The translations under genes were made by a program, and so were the position numbers. From contig NZ_NSKH01000023.1 of assembly GCF_003144095.1 (NCBI RefSeq), positions 717,611 through 781,610 on the forward strand: a DNA stretch of 64,000 nt. Reading direction: 5' to 3'. Source of the stretch: Streptomyces sp. ICBB 8177. Its GTDB lineage: Bacteria; Actinomycetota; Actinomycetes; Streptomycetales; Streptomycetaceae. Shown one piece after another: positions 1-9,537 of this stretch. The notes under the pieces are model-generated. The model searched no databases. It had not been told where the DNA came from and saw only the letters and a program-made list of their open reading frames with translations. Position 1 is the first letter of the stretch, and every line of letters starts with the position of its first letter.

Positions 1-1551
<1,551 letters not shown>

Positions 1552-1682
1552 AGTTGCTCGCGTCCACTATGTAGCTCCCAGATTGCGAACCATCGCACTG
1601 GTCGCAGCTGACTTACTCAACTAAAAAGTGTGCTTGTTCACGGCACCTTGCCAACTCCCGCTCAGCGGGATGGCCCGATGGT

Positions 1683-1801
1683 GTTTCGGTGGTCATAGCG
1701 TTAGGGAAACGCCCGGTCACATTCCGAACCCGGAAGCTAAGCCTTTCAGCGCCGATGGTACTGCAGGGGGGACCCTGTGGGAGAGTAGGACGCCGCCGAA
1801 C
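1683..1801 (+). rRNA. 5S ribosomal RNA
   Basis: A sequence of about 119 bases beginning GTTTCGGTGGTCATAGCG with the conserved CCGAACCCGGAAGCTAAG and GAGAGTAGGACGCCGCC segments. It follows 23S by about 130 bases, as expected for the 3' end of an rRNA operon. The two ends (GTTTCGG near the start, CGCCGCCGAAC at the end) can pair to form helix I. Confidence 0.96.
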
Positions 1802-1810
1802 AATTCTTAC

Positions 1811-1855
1811 GGACCCTCGGTCCTGGCCTGAGCGCTGGGACCGGGGGTCCTTTTT
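1811..1855 (+). terminator. rRNA operon terminator
   Basis: A 13-bp stem, GGACCCTCGGTCC (1811-1823) with GGACCGGGGGTCC (1838-1850), containing one G-T wobble and a 14-base loop, followed directly by TTTTT. It has classic intrinsic form and lies just downstream of 5S. It separates the rRNA operon from the following coding gene. Confidence 0.92.
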
Positions 1856-1936
1856 GTATTACCTGCCGGGACGCAGCCGTCCGGCGGGTACGAGACACTG
1901 GCACTACAGCAGTACGAACCGACAGGAGTCACGTCG

Positions 1937-3955
1937 ATGACCAACTCGTCCGAGGATCGCTCGGAGCGACCCGAACGCAGGGAGCGGAACGGGGGCGCCG
2001 GCGACCGGCGCGAGTTCCGCGGGGGCGGGGCGCGTCGCAGCGACGACCGTGGTGGTTACCGTCGTGACGACGACCGTCCGCGCGGCCCCCGTCGTGACGA
2101 CGATCGCGGTGGTTTCCGCCGTGACGATCGTCCGCGTTATGACCGTCCGCGGGACGATCGCCGCGACGACCGTTCCCGTGACGACCGTCCGCGGGGCCCG
2201 CGTCGTGAGGACGACCGCGGTGGCTTCCGTCGCGACGGTGAGCGTGGCGGTGACCGTGGTGGCTTCCGCCGGGACGATCGCCCGCGCTACGACCGCCCCC
2301 GTGACGACCGTCGCGATGACCGTCCCCGTGGCCCCCGTCGTGAGGACGACCGTGGCGGTTTCCGCCGTGACGATCGTCCGCGTTACGACCGTCCGCGCGA
2401 TGACCGCCGCGACGACCGTTCCCGTGACGACCGTCCGCGGGGCCCGCGTCGTGAGGACGACCGCGGTGGCTTCCGTCGCGACGGTGAGCGTGGCGGTGAC
2501 CGTGGTGGCTTCCGCCGTGATGACCGTCCGCGGTACGACCGTCCTCGTGATGACCGCCGTGACGACCGTTCCCGCGATGACCGTCCGCGCGGTCCTCGCC
2601 GGGACGACGACCGTGGCGGTTTCCGCCGTGACGACCGTCCGCGTTACGACCGCCCCCGCGACGACCGACCCCGTGGCCCCCGCCGTGAGGACGACCGTGG
2701 CGGCTTCCGCCGTGACGACCGGCCCCGTTACGACCGCCCCCGCGACGACCGTCCGCGCGATGACCGCCGTGACGACCGTTCCCGCGACGACCGTCCCCGT
2801 GGTCCCCGCCGGGACGACGACCGTGGCGGCTTCCGGCGTGATGACCGTCCCCGCGGCCCCCGTCGAGACGACGACCGCGGCGGGCGGTCCGGCGGCGACC
2901 GTGGGCATCGTCCGTACACGTCCGGGCGTGGCCGGTTCGAGAACCGGGACGACCGCCGCCGGGACGACTCGCGCGAGGAGCGGGAGCCGGTCAAGCGGCT
3001 GCCGATTCCCGAGGACGTCACCGGTCAGGAGATCGACAAGAGCGTCCGCCAGGAGCTCCAGAGCCTGCCCAAGACGCTCGCCGAGGACGTCGCCCGCAAC
3101 CTGGTGATGGTGGCCCGTCTGCTCGACTCCGAGCCGGAGCAGGCGTACGGGTACGCAAAGGTCGCGTTCCGGCTGGCGTCCCGGGTGGCCGCCGTCCGCG
3201 AGGCGCTCGGCTTCGCCGCGTACGCCAACGAGAAGTACTCGGAGGCGCTGGCGGAGTTCCGCGCCGCGCGCCGGATGACCGGGTCGGTCGAGCTGTGGCC
3301 GGTCATGGCGGACTGTGAGCGCGGTCTCGGCCGGCCGGAGCGCGCGCTCGCGATGGCCGGCGAGCCCGAGGTGCACAAGCTGGACAAGGCAGGCCAGGTC
3401 GAGATGCGGCTCGTGGCCGCCGGGGCCCGCCGCGACATGGGCCAGGCGGAAGCCGCCGTCGTCACGTTGCAGAGCCCCGAGCTGGCGTCCAACTCCCTCC
3501 AGCCGTGGACCGCGCGGCTGCGTTACGCCTACGCGGACGCGCTGCTCGCCGTGGGCCGCGAGGACGAGGCGCGGGAGTGGTTCGGGAAGGCGCTGGAGGC
3601 GGACCAGAGCGGCTCCACCGACGCGTCGGACCGGCTCGCCGAGCTGGACGGCGTGGAGTTCGTCGACGCCCTCGACCCCGAGGCCGACGAGGAGCCGATC
3701 GAGCCGGGTGAGCCGGAGGAGGCGCGGACCCCTGACGCTCGGGACGCGGACACCGAGGAGCCCGCGGTCCAGGAGCCGAAGGCCGGCGCCGAGGACGTGA
3801 AGGCCGACGAGCCGGGCGAGGCGTCCGGGGTACCGGAGACCGAGGCGGCCCCGCAGCCGTCCACCTTCCTCGACAACCCCTTCCGCGAGCCGCAGCCCGG
3901 CCCCGCCGCCGAGGACACCGCCGGCCAGGACGGCAGCCACGACCAGCGGGACTGA
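1937..3955 (+). CDS. Arg/Asp/Gly-repeat protein with C-terminal TPR-like domain
   Basis: 672 residues. Residues 1 to about 335 are almost entirely short repeats of the RDDRPRYDRPRDDR, GPRREDDRGGFRRD type. Residues about 350-575 are helical and TPR-like (segments such as YSEALAEFRAARR and AREWFGKALEADQ). The last 100 residues are acidic. The start is ATG 1937 behind AGGAG at 1922-1926. Actinobacterial proteins of this layout are usually annotated as tetratricopeptide-repeat proteins. RGG/RD-rich tails elsewhere bind RNA or drive condensation, so an RNA or ribosome-associated role is only an inference, helped by its place beside the rRNA operon. The repeat DNA also leaves the opposite strand open for a similar length; that antisense frame looks spurious. 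Confidence 0.85.
   Translation: MTNSSEDRSERPERRERNGGAGDRREFRGGGARRSDDRGGYRRDDDRPRGPRRDDDRGGFRRDDRPRYDRPRDDRRDDRSRDDRPRGPRREDDRGGFRRDGERGGDRGGFRRDDRPRYDRPRDDRRDDRPRGPRREDDRGGFRRDDRPRYDRPRDDRRDDRSRDDRPRGPRREDDRGGFRRDGERGGDRGGFRRDDRPRYDRPRDDRRDDRSRDDRPRGPRRDDDRGGFRRDDRPRYDRPRDDRPRGPRREDDRGGFRRDDRPRYDRPRDDRPRDDRRDDRSRDDRPRGPRRDDDRGGFRRDDRPRGPRRDDDRGGRSGGDRGHRPYTSGRGRFENRDDRRRDDSREEREPVKRLPIPEDVTGQEIDKSVRQELQSLPKTLAEDVARNLVMVARLLDSEPEQAYGYAKVAFRLASRVAAVREALGFAAYANEKYSEALAEFRAARRMTGSVELWPVMADCERGLGRPERALAMAGEPEVHKLDKAGQVEMRLVAAGARRDMGQAEAAVVTLQSPELASNSLQPWTARLRYAYADALLAVGREDEAREWFGKALEADQSGSTDASDRLAELDGVEFVDALDPEADEEPIEPGEPEEARTPDARDADTEEPAVQEPKAGAEDVKADEPGEASGVPETEAAPQPSTFLDNPFREPQPGPAAEDTAGQDGSHDQRD
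2040..2900 (+). repeat. internal tandem/direct repeats in the Arg/Asp/Gly gene
   Basis: Degenerate repeats of the codons for DDRPR, GGFRRDDRPRYDRPRDD and GPRREDD. The clearest case is a block identical over about 110 bp: 2161-2271 recurs at 2407-2517, an offset of 246 bp or 82 codons, inside a longer imperfect duplication. Every unit keeps the reading frame. Such near-identical blocks are expected to recombine and vary in copy number between strains. Confidence 0.9.
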
Positions 3956-3984
3956 TCGACCGGACTGACCGGCGACCATCCGCC

Positions 3985-4029
3985 CGAGGGCGGCACCCGT
4001 ACGCGACGACCGTACGAGTGCCGCCCTCG
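3985..4029. terminator. bidirectional hairpin between convergent genes
   Basis: A 19-bp stem with one mismatch: 3985-4003 pairs with 4011-4029 across a 7-base loop. It sits between the stop codons of two converging genes (3955 and 4073), so it can stop transcription from either side. There is no T-run, as is common in high-GC actinobacteria. Confidence 0.8.
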
Positions 4030-4072
4030 CGGCGTTTCCGGGCCCGCGAGGACGCCTGGCCCGCCGGACCGA

Positions 4073-5404
4073 TCAGTCCGCCTCGACGCTGCGCAACACC
4101 AGGCCTGAGGCCGGCTTGGGGCCGAAGGAGGTCGACTTGCGCGGCATCATCACGCCCTCGCGGGCCAGCTCCAGCACGGTATGCTCGGCGACGGGGTGCA
4201 TCAGGACCGCGGTGCCGCCCAGCCGTTCCGCCTGCCGCACGGCCGCGGGCGCGTCGTGGACGTAGCCGATGTGCTCGGGGGAGTCCGGTACCCGCCATAC
4301 GCGGTCGATGAGCAGGCTGTGCAGCACGGTCGCGTCCAGTTCGCGCCAGGCACGCGGCTGGTCCTGGGGCACGGCTTCCGCTACGAGGTGTTCGTCCGGC
4401 CTGGTCAGCAGGTGGAACCGCCCGTCGCCCGCGAGCAGGAAGGCGTTCCGCCCACTGCCGTCCCCGCCCTGGGCTGTCGCCGACGCCAGCGCCTCCAACG
4501 CGCCGTCCAGCGGACCCCGGACCTCCCGCACGCTGAAGGCGCCGCGTACCGCCGCCAGCGCGTCCGCGACCGGCAGTTCTCGCAACACTCGGTGGATGGC
4601 CCGTACGCGCAGCGGATAGCGGGCGGTGTCCACCAGCAGCACCAGCCCGTGGTCCCACGCGCCCGGGTCGTCGGCCGGGCGCTCGGCGAGCAGCCGCAGG
4701 TACGTCGCCCAGCGATGGTGGCCGTCAGCGATCAGTGCCTGGCGCGGCGCGAGGTCGGCGTCGACCGCGGCGATGTCATGGGGATCGGTGACCGCCCACA
4801 GGCGGTGCCGGGTGCCGTCCTCGGTGGTCGTGGCCAGCAGCGGCGGCAGCCCCGCGGTGCGCTCCACGAGGCGGGCCGCGGCGCCCGCCTCGTCGCCACG
4901 GTAGGCGAGCAGCAGCGGCTCCAGGTTGGCGGCCGTCGCGCGCATCAGGCCGGCGCGGTCGGCGACGGGCTCGGGCATGACGCTCTCGTGCGGCAGGACC
5001 ACCCGTTCCTCCGGCCCGGTCAGCCGCAGGGCGCCGATCAGGCCGCGCTGCACGCCGCCGTCGCGGGGGCGCTGCTCGTAGACGTAGAGCGCCGGTTCGG
5101 GGTCGGCGGCCAGCACGCCGTCGTCCAGCCAGCGGCGCAGGGTGCGGGCGGCCTGGGCGTGCCGGGTCGAGATGTCGCCGTCGCGCGGCAGGGTCAGCCG
5201 CACGATGTTGTACGGGTCGAGGGTCTCCAGGTGGTCCAGTCCGTCGGGCCTGACCACGACGTCGTACGGTGGCGAGGTGACCGCGGACAGGCTGCCGACC
5301 CGCTCGGGGACGTAGCGCAGCCCGCGGAACGGTGCCAGCCGCAGCCCGGGCGCGCGCCGGGGTACCCCTCGGTGAAGGCCGGGGGACGATCCTGGATTGC
5401 TCAT
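4073..5404 (-). CDS. DUF1015 family protein
   Basis: 443 residues. Family hallmarks are PFRGLRYVPERVGSL near residue 24, VTSPPYDVV near 43 and the conserved IADGHHRWATYLRL near residue 225. DUF1015 proteins are widespread and uncharacterised; some are annotated as HTH-containing, but no helix-turn-helix is visible here. The ATG at 5404 has no Shine-Dalgarno. On the minus strand a TAGCAT hexamer lies six bases before it, so the mRNA may be leaderless. It is transcribed divergently from the HAD phosphatase with about 110 bases between them. Confidence 0.88.
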   Translation of the reverse strand: MSNPGSSPGLHRGVPRRAPGLRLAPFRGLRYVPERVGSLSAVTSPPYDVVVRPDGLDHLETLDPYNIVRLTLPRDGDISTRHAQAARTLRRWLDDGVLAADPEPALYVYEQRPRDGGVQRGLIGALRLTGPEERVVLPHESVMPEPVADRAGLMRATAANLEPLLLAYRGDEAGAAARLVERTAGLPPLLATTTEDGTRHRLWAVTDPHDIAAVDADLAPRQALIADGHHRWATYLRLLAERPADDPGAWDHGLVLLVDTARYPLRVRAIHRVLRELPVADALAAVRGAFSVREVRGPLDGALEALASATAQGGDGSGRNAFLLAGDGRFHLLTRPDEHLVAEAVPQDQPRAWRELDATVLHSLLIDRVWRVPDSPEHIGYVHDAPAAVRQAERLGGTAVLMHPVAEHTVLELAREGVMMPRKSTSFGPKPASGLVLRSVEAD

Positions 5405-5514
5405 CAGAGCATGCTATGTGCCCGGCGGCTACGCGCGAAGACGGTACCTCCCGCGTGCGCCGGTGCGCGCCGGGGACGAGGACGCGAACCGTACGGGACC
5501 GTACGGAGGACGAC

Positions 5515-6555
5515 GTGAGGGAGACGCGACGGATGGATCCGCGGACCGCGCCGGGCGGCAGTGAGCGCCGGCTCGACGAGGCGTACGACACGGCGCTGCT
5601 GGACCTCGACGGGGTGGTGTACACCGGCCCGCACGCCATCGAGCACGCGCCCGAATCGCTGAAGACCGCGCGCGAGCGGGGCATGCGTCTCGCCTACGTG
5701 ACCAACAACGCCCTGCGCACTCCGGACGCGGTCGCCGCCCACCTGACGGAACTCGGCGTCCCGGCGCGCAGCCAGGACGTCATCACCTCCGCGCAGGCCG
5801 TCGCCCGGCTCATCGCGGACGAGGTGCCCGAGGGCGGGCGGGTGCTGGCGATCGGCGGCGAGGGGCTGCGCGCGGCGCTGCGGGAGCGCGGGCTGGAGCC
5901 GGTGGACTCGGCGGACGACGAACCGGTCGCCGTGGTTCAGGGCTACGGCGGCCCGGACCAGCCGTGGAGCAGGCTGGCGGAGGCCGGTTACGCGGTGGCG
6001 CGCGGCGTGCCGTGGTACGCGTCCAACACCGACCTGACCATTCCCAGCCCGCGCGGCATCGCCCCCGGCAACGGCGCCGCGGTCGAGGTGGTCAGGATCG
6101 TCACCGGCGCGGAGCCCAAGGTCGCCGGCAAACCGCGGCCGCCGATGCACCGCGAGACGATCCTGCGCACCGGGGCGAAGCGCCCGCTGGTCGTCGGCGA
6201 CCGGCTCGACACCGACATCGAGGGCGCCCACGCGGGCGGGGTGGACTCGCTGCTGGTGCTGACCGGGGTCACCACGCCGGCGGCACTGCTCGCGGCCGTC
6301 CCCGAGCACCGGCCCACGTACGTCGCCGCCGACCTGCGCGGGCTGCTCACCGCCCAGCCCGACGTGAGCCGGGACGGCGAGGCGTGGCGCTGCGGGGGCT
6401 GGACGGCCCGCGCCGACGGCGACGCGCTGGCGGTCGAGGGGGACGGCGACCCGTTCGACGGCCTGCGGGCGCTGTGCGCGGCGGCCTGGACGGCGAGCGG
6501 CTCGCAGGCGTGCGGGCTGGACGCGGGCAAGGCGCTGGGGCGGCTGGGGCTGTAG
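5515..6555 (+). CDS. HAD-superfamily class IIA hydrolase (NagD-like phosphatase)
   Basis: Predicted sugar- or nucleotide-phosphate phosphatase of the NagD/PGP branch. It carries the catalytic Asp motif LLDLDGVVYTG near residue 25, motif II T(N)N in YVTNNALRTP and the C-terminal KPRPPMH...VVGDRLDTDIEGA block that binds Mg2+. After the HAD core there is an extra region of about 70 residues with no recognised domain. GTG 5515 is chosen because GGAGGA (5505-5510) sits four bases upstream; ATG 5533 is an equally in-frame alternative giving 340 residues. Substrate is unknown. It converges with the SCP2 gene. Confidence 0.88.
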   Translation: MRETRRMDPRTAPGGSERRLDEAYDTALLDLDGVVYTGPHAIEHAPESLKTARERGMRLAYVTNNALRTPDAVAAHLTELGVPARSQDVITSAQAVARLIADEVPEGGRVLAIGGEGLRAALRERGLEPVDSADDEPVAVVQGYGGPDQPWSRLAEAGYAVARGVPWYASNTDLTIPSPRGIAPGNGAAVEVVRIVTGAEPKVAGKPRPPMHRETILRTGAKRPLVVGDRLDTDIEGAHAGGVDSLLVLTGVTTPAALLAAVPEHRPTYVAADLRGLLTAQPDVSRDGEAWRCGGWTARADGDALAVEGDGDPFDGLRALCAAAWTASGSQACGLDAGKALGRLGL

Positions 6556-6570
6556 GAGCCTGCGGAGGCG

Positions 6571-6598
6571 CACCGCCTGCCTGCGCAGGCAGGCGGTG
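6571..6598. terminator. perfect palindromic terminator
   Basis: A perfect 28-base palindrome (14 bp per arm, no designed loop) with arms CACCGCCTGCCTGC and GCAGGCAGGCGGTG, between convergent stop codons at 6555 and 6628. Expected to act in both directions. Confidence 0.85.
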
Positions 6599-6627
6599 GG
6601 ACTGCCTGCGGAGGGCCGGACGGGGGC

Positions 6628-6975
6628 TCAGAGCAGTGTGCGCAGCCGCAGCAGGTCGCGCAGGCCCGCTTCCAGCTTGACGCGGCCGGTGGCCCAGGAC
6701 ACGGCGAAGTTGAGCCGCCCGTCCACCAGGGCCACCAGGTCGTCGCCGGACATCGCGAGCCGGATGTCGGCGCGTTCGGCCGGCGTTCCCCGTACGGGCA
6801 CGATGTCGCGGATGGCTCCGTCCGACAGCCGGCCGGTGAAGGTCACCCCGAGATCGGTGATCGCGCAGCTCACCGAGCGGTCGACGGCTGCGGCGCGGGC
6901 CACCTTGCCGTCGGCCCCGGCGAGGTTGTGCGACAGCCGGTCGAGCGCGCTGCGGCACTCCTCGATGGTCGCCAT
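6628..6975 (-). CDS. SCP2 sterol-transfer-fold protein
   Basis: 115 residues from ATG 6975 (MATIEECRSALDRL). The segment from about residue 10 to the end resembles the SCP2 fold: a helix, then strand motifs AITDLGVTFTGRLSDG, ADIRLAMSGDDLVALVDGRLNFAVSWATGRVKLEAG. The DLVALVDGRLNF...GKVKVEG-type ending is typical of short actinobacterial SCP2 proteins, which are thought to hold hydrophobic ligands. An upstream TTG/ATG at 7014 would add 13 residues, but family members begin near the chosen start. Ligand unknown. Sits between the HAD gene (convergent) and the histone-like gene (divergent). Confidence 0.82.
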   Translation of the reverse strand: MATIEECRSALDRLSHNLAGADGKVARAAAVDRSVSCAITDLGVTFTGRLSDGAIRDIVPVRGTPAERADIRLAMSGDDLVALVDGRLNFAVSWATGRVKLEAGLRDLLRLRTLL

Positions 6976-7129
6976 CGGCGGTCTCGCTCCCCGGTGCGGC
7001 GGTACGTACCGCACGACCGTACACCGCCTGCCGGACGGCCCCGGCGGCTCGCGTCCGCTCAGCGGTACGACCGGCGCGCGGCGGCACGCGGTAGCGTCGT
7101 GACCATCGGCGTCCTAGGAGAGGCGAGGA

Positions 7130-8425
7130 GTGAGGGTATTGCGTGACGCGTTGCGCACCTGCCTACAGATCGCGGGCGGGCTGACCGAGGCCACCCGACG
7201 GCGGGCCGCCACCACCGCCCGGGAACTGCTCGACCAGGCCGGGGTGGACGTGGACACCCTCCAGCGGCAGATCGGTGAACGCATCCCGCCCGAGGTCCAG
7301 GCCCTCGCGGACGAGCTGATCGCCTCCGGACGGGCCAACCGCGACCTGCTGGTCGGACTGGTCAAGGAAGAGGTCGACAAGGCGATGGGCCGGGTCGGCC
7401 GGATCGCCGACGAGGTCACCAAGGTCGGCGTGATCCTGGAGGCGCTGGAGCGCCGGGTACGCAACCTGGAGGGCCCCGGCGAGCCGGAGACGCCGCGCGA
7501 GCGGGTGCGGCTGGAGGACGAGCCCCCGGCCGCGTCGCACCAGCACCCGAGGGTGAAGACCGCGGAGCCGCCGGTACGGCCGGGCGGCCGCCCGGGCCTT
7601 CGCCCGCAGGCGCCCACCGGGACCACCCGACCGGCCCCGGCCCGGGTGAAGACGGCCGAGCCGCCGGCGAAGCGCGCCGCCGCGGAGGGCAGGACGGCCG
7701 CCGAGAAGGCGTCCGAGGGCAGCGCCCCCGCGAAGAAGACGGCGGCCAAGAAGACCACGGCGAGGAAGGCGGTCGGCAAGAAGACGGCGGCCGAGAAGAC
7801 CGCCGCGACGACCGCTCCCGCGAAGAAGACGGCCGCGAAGAAGACCGCGGCGAAGAAGACGGCGGCCAAGAAGACGGCGGCGTCCGCCGGGACGGCCGCC
7901 GAGCAGATGGCCGCCGGGAAGACGGCCGCGAAGAAGACCGCCACCAAGAAGGCCGGCGCCAAGAAGACCGCCCCCAACAAGGCCGGCGCCAAGAAGGCCA
8001 CCGCCAAGAAGGCCGGCGCCAAGAAGGCCACCGCCAAGAAGGCCACCGCGCAGGCCAAGAAGCCCGCGACGGAGAGCGCGTTGACCAAGGCGGCGCTGAC
8101 CAGGGCCGCGGTCTCCGGCAGGACGGCGCCCGGGAAGGACGCCGCCGGTACGACGGCCCCGGGACGGAAGACCTTCGGCGCCCCCGGCAAGAAGGCGACG
8201 ACGGCGAAGGGCGCGCCCGCCGTGAAGACGGCGACCGCGCGGGCCGCGGCCGAGGCAGCCGCTGGGCAGGCCTCGCCGCGGCAGGTCGAGGCGACCAGGG
8301 CCGCCGCGAAGAAGGCCACCGCGCGGCAGACGGACGCGAAGAAGAGCGCCCCCGATCAAGGTGCCGCCGCCGACCAGCCGCCGACCCGGCCCACCGCCCC
8401 TGGTGAGCCGCGTTCCGATGGCTGA
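7130..8425 (+). CDS. coiled-coil protein with histone-H1-like Lys/Ala tail
   Basis: 431 residues from GTG 7130, with AGGAG at 7116-7120. Residues 1 to about 125 are helical and phasin-like (LLDQAGVDVDTLQRQIGERI, LVGLVKEEVDKAMGRVGRIA, heptad-like ILEALERRVRNLE). Residues about 195-320 are dominated by AKKTA and AKKAG repeats, as in bacterial H1-like and Hc1-type DNA-binding tails, and the remainder is Ala/Lys/Thr/Pro-rich. The Lys-rich tail probably binds DNA or polyphosphate-like polyanions; that is inference. The next gene starts 8 bases before its stop, suggesting an operon running into tlyA, nadK and recN. Confidence 0.85.
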   Translation: MRVLRDALRTCLQIAGGLTEATRRRAATTARELLDQAGVDVDTLQRQIGERIPPEVQALADELIASGRANRDLLVGLVKEEVDKAMGRVGRIADEVTKVGVILEALERRVRNLEGPGEPETPRERVRLEDEPPAASHQHPRVKTAEPPVRPGGRPGLRPQAPTGTTRPAPARVKTAEPPAKRAAAEGRTAAEKASEGSAPAKKTAAKKTTARKAVGKKTAAEKTAATTAPAKKTAAKKTAAKKTAAKKTAASAGTAAEQMAAGKTAAKKTATKKAGAKKTAPNKAGAKKATAKKAGAKKATAKKATAQAKKPATESALTKAALTRAAVSGRTAPGKDAAGTTAPGRKTFGAPGKKATTAKGAPAVKTATARAAAEAAAGQASPRQVEATRAAAKKATARQTDAKKSAPDQGAAADQPPTRPTAPGEPRSDG

Positions 8426-8714
8426 GGCGGAGCACTCCGGCGAGGAGATCCCCGTACCGCTGGAGCAGGACGCGCAGGTGCGGGACGCCACCGGGCCGGA
8501 GCCGCTGGGTGTCGTGCTCACGCCCACCGGCAGCCCGGAGGTGGACGCGGCGCTGGAGCGGCTGGCGGACGCGGACCACCTGCCCACCGACAGCCACGTC
8601 GAGGTGTACGAGGATGTACACGCCCGGCTGCGGGACGCGCTCACCGCGCTCGACGCCGCACCGGGCCCACCGGGGCCGCGGGAGAGCGCGGCCACGTACG
8701 ACGACAGGAGCTGA
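8418..8714 (+). CDS. small conserved hypothetical upstream of tlyA
   Basis: 98 residues from ATG 8418, overlapping the preceding stop. It is acidic, with a helical part (SPEVDAALERLADADHLP, YEDVHARLRDALTALDAAPG). Small acidic proteins at this place, just before tlyA, are common in actinobacteria. No domain is recognised and no function is proposed. GTG 8403 would add five residues, but neither start has a strong Shine-Dalgarno. It lies 7 bases before tlyA and is probably co-transcribed with it. Confidence 0.75.
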   Translation: MAEAEHSGEEIPVPLEQDAQVRDATGPEPLGVVLTPTGSPEVDAALERLADADHLPTDSHVEVYEDVHARLRDALTALDAAPGPPGPRESAATYDDRS

Positions 8715-8721
8715 ACCGAAG

Positions 8722-9537
8722 GTGGCAGGACCGGCAAGACGCCGTCTCGACGCGGAGCTGGTGCGGCGTGGGATGGCGCGTTCGCGCGAGCACGCCGCGC
8801 AGCTGATCGCGGCGGGGAGGGTCACGGTGGGCGGCGGGGTGGCCACCAAGTCGGCGACCCAGGTGGAGACCTCCGCCGCGCTCGTCGTCGCCGCGGACGA
8901 CTCCGACCCCGACTACGTCTCGCGCGGAGGCCACAAACTCGCCGGGGCGCTGGCCGCCTTCACCCCGCTGGGGCTGCGGGTCGAGGGGCGGCGCTGCCTG
9001 GACGCGGGGGCGTCGACCGGCGGGTTCACCGACGTGCTGCTGCGCGCGGGGGCCCGCCAGGTGGTCGCCGCGGACGTCGGATACGGGCAGCTGGCCTGGT
9101 CGCTGCGGAGCGACGAGCGGGTCGTGGTCAAGGACCGCACCAACGTGCGGGAGCTGACGCTGGACGACCTCGACGGCGAGCCGGTCGACGTGGTCGTCGG
9201 CGACCTGTCGTTCATCCCTCTGGGCCTGGTGCTGCCGGCGCTGGTGCGCTGCTCGGCGCCGGACGCGGACCTGGTGCTGATGGTCAAGCCGCAGTTCGAG
9301 GTGGGCAAGGAGCGGCTGGGCAGCGGCGGCGTGGTGCGGCGGCCCGAACTGCGGGCCGAGGCGGTCAAGGGCGTGGCGCAGCGTGCCGCCTCCCTCGGGC
9401 TCGGGGTGCTGGGCGTGACCGCCAGTCCGCTGCCCGGGCCGTCCGGCAACGTCGAGTACTTTCTGTGGCTGCGGGCCGGGGCGCCGGAACTCGACCCCGC
9501 CGATGTCGACCGTGCGGTAGCGGAGGGGCCCCGTTGA
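8722..9537 (+). CDS. tlyA: TlyA-family 2'-O-ribose rRNA methyltransferase
   Basis: 271 residues. An N-terminal S4 RNA-binding domain (RRLDAELVRRGMARSREHAAQ to about residue 60) is followed by an FtsJ/RrmJ-type SAM methyltransferase: SRGGHKLAGAL, LDAGASTGGFTDVLL as SAM-binding motif I, VVGDLSFIPL, and VKPQFEVGKE holding a catalytic Lys. In mycobacteria TlyA methylates 16S C1409 and 23S C1920, and its loss gives capreomycin resistance. GTG 8722 is chosen with AGGAG at 8706-8710; the family starts at this point. The TTG start of nadK overlaps its stop codon. Confidence 0.95.
   Translation: MAGPARRRLDAELVRRGMARSREHAAQLIAAGRVTVGGGVATKSATQVETSAALVVAADDSDPDYVSRGGHKLAGALAAFTPLGLRVEGRRCLDAGASTGGFTDVLLRAGARQVVAADVGYGQLAWSLRSDERVVVKDRTNVRELTLDDLDGEPVDVVVGDLSFIPLGLVLPALVRCSAPDADLVLMVKPQFEVGKERLGSGGVVRRPELRAEAVKGVAQRAASLGLGVLGVTASPLPGPSGNVEYFLWLRAGAPELDPADVDRAVAEGPR

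Noticed and set aside
1552-1682. tRNA in the 23S-5S spacer
   Set aside because: No acceptor stem, T-loop (GGTTCRANTCC) or anticodon arm in the 130-base spacer.
1904-3979. Long open frame on the minus strand (691 codons) opposite the Arg/Asp/Gly-repeat gene
   Set aside because: It is a by-product of GC-biased repeats: its product is a Val/Thr/Ala/Arg low-complexity chain with no domain, and it has no ribosome site. The plus-strand frame has a start, RBS and a TPR-like domain.
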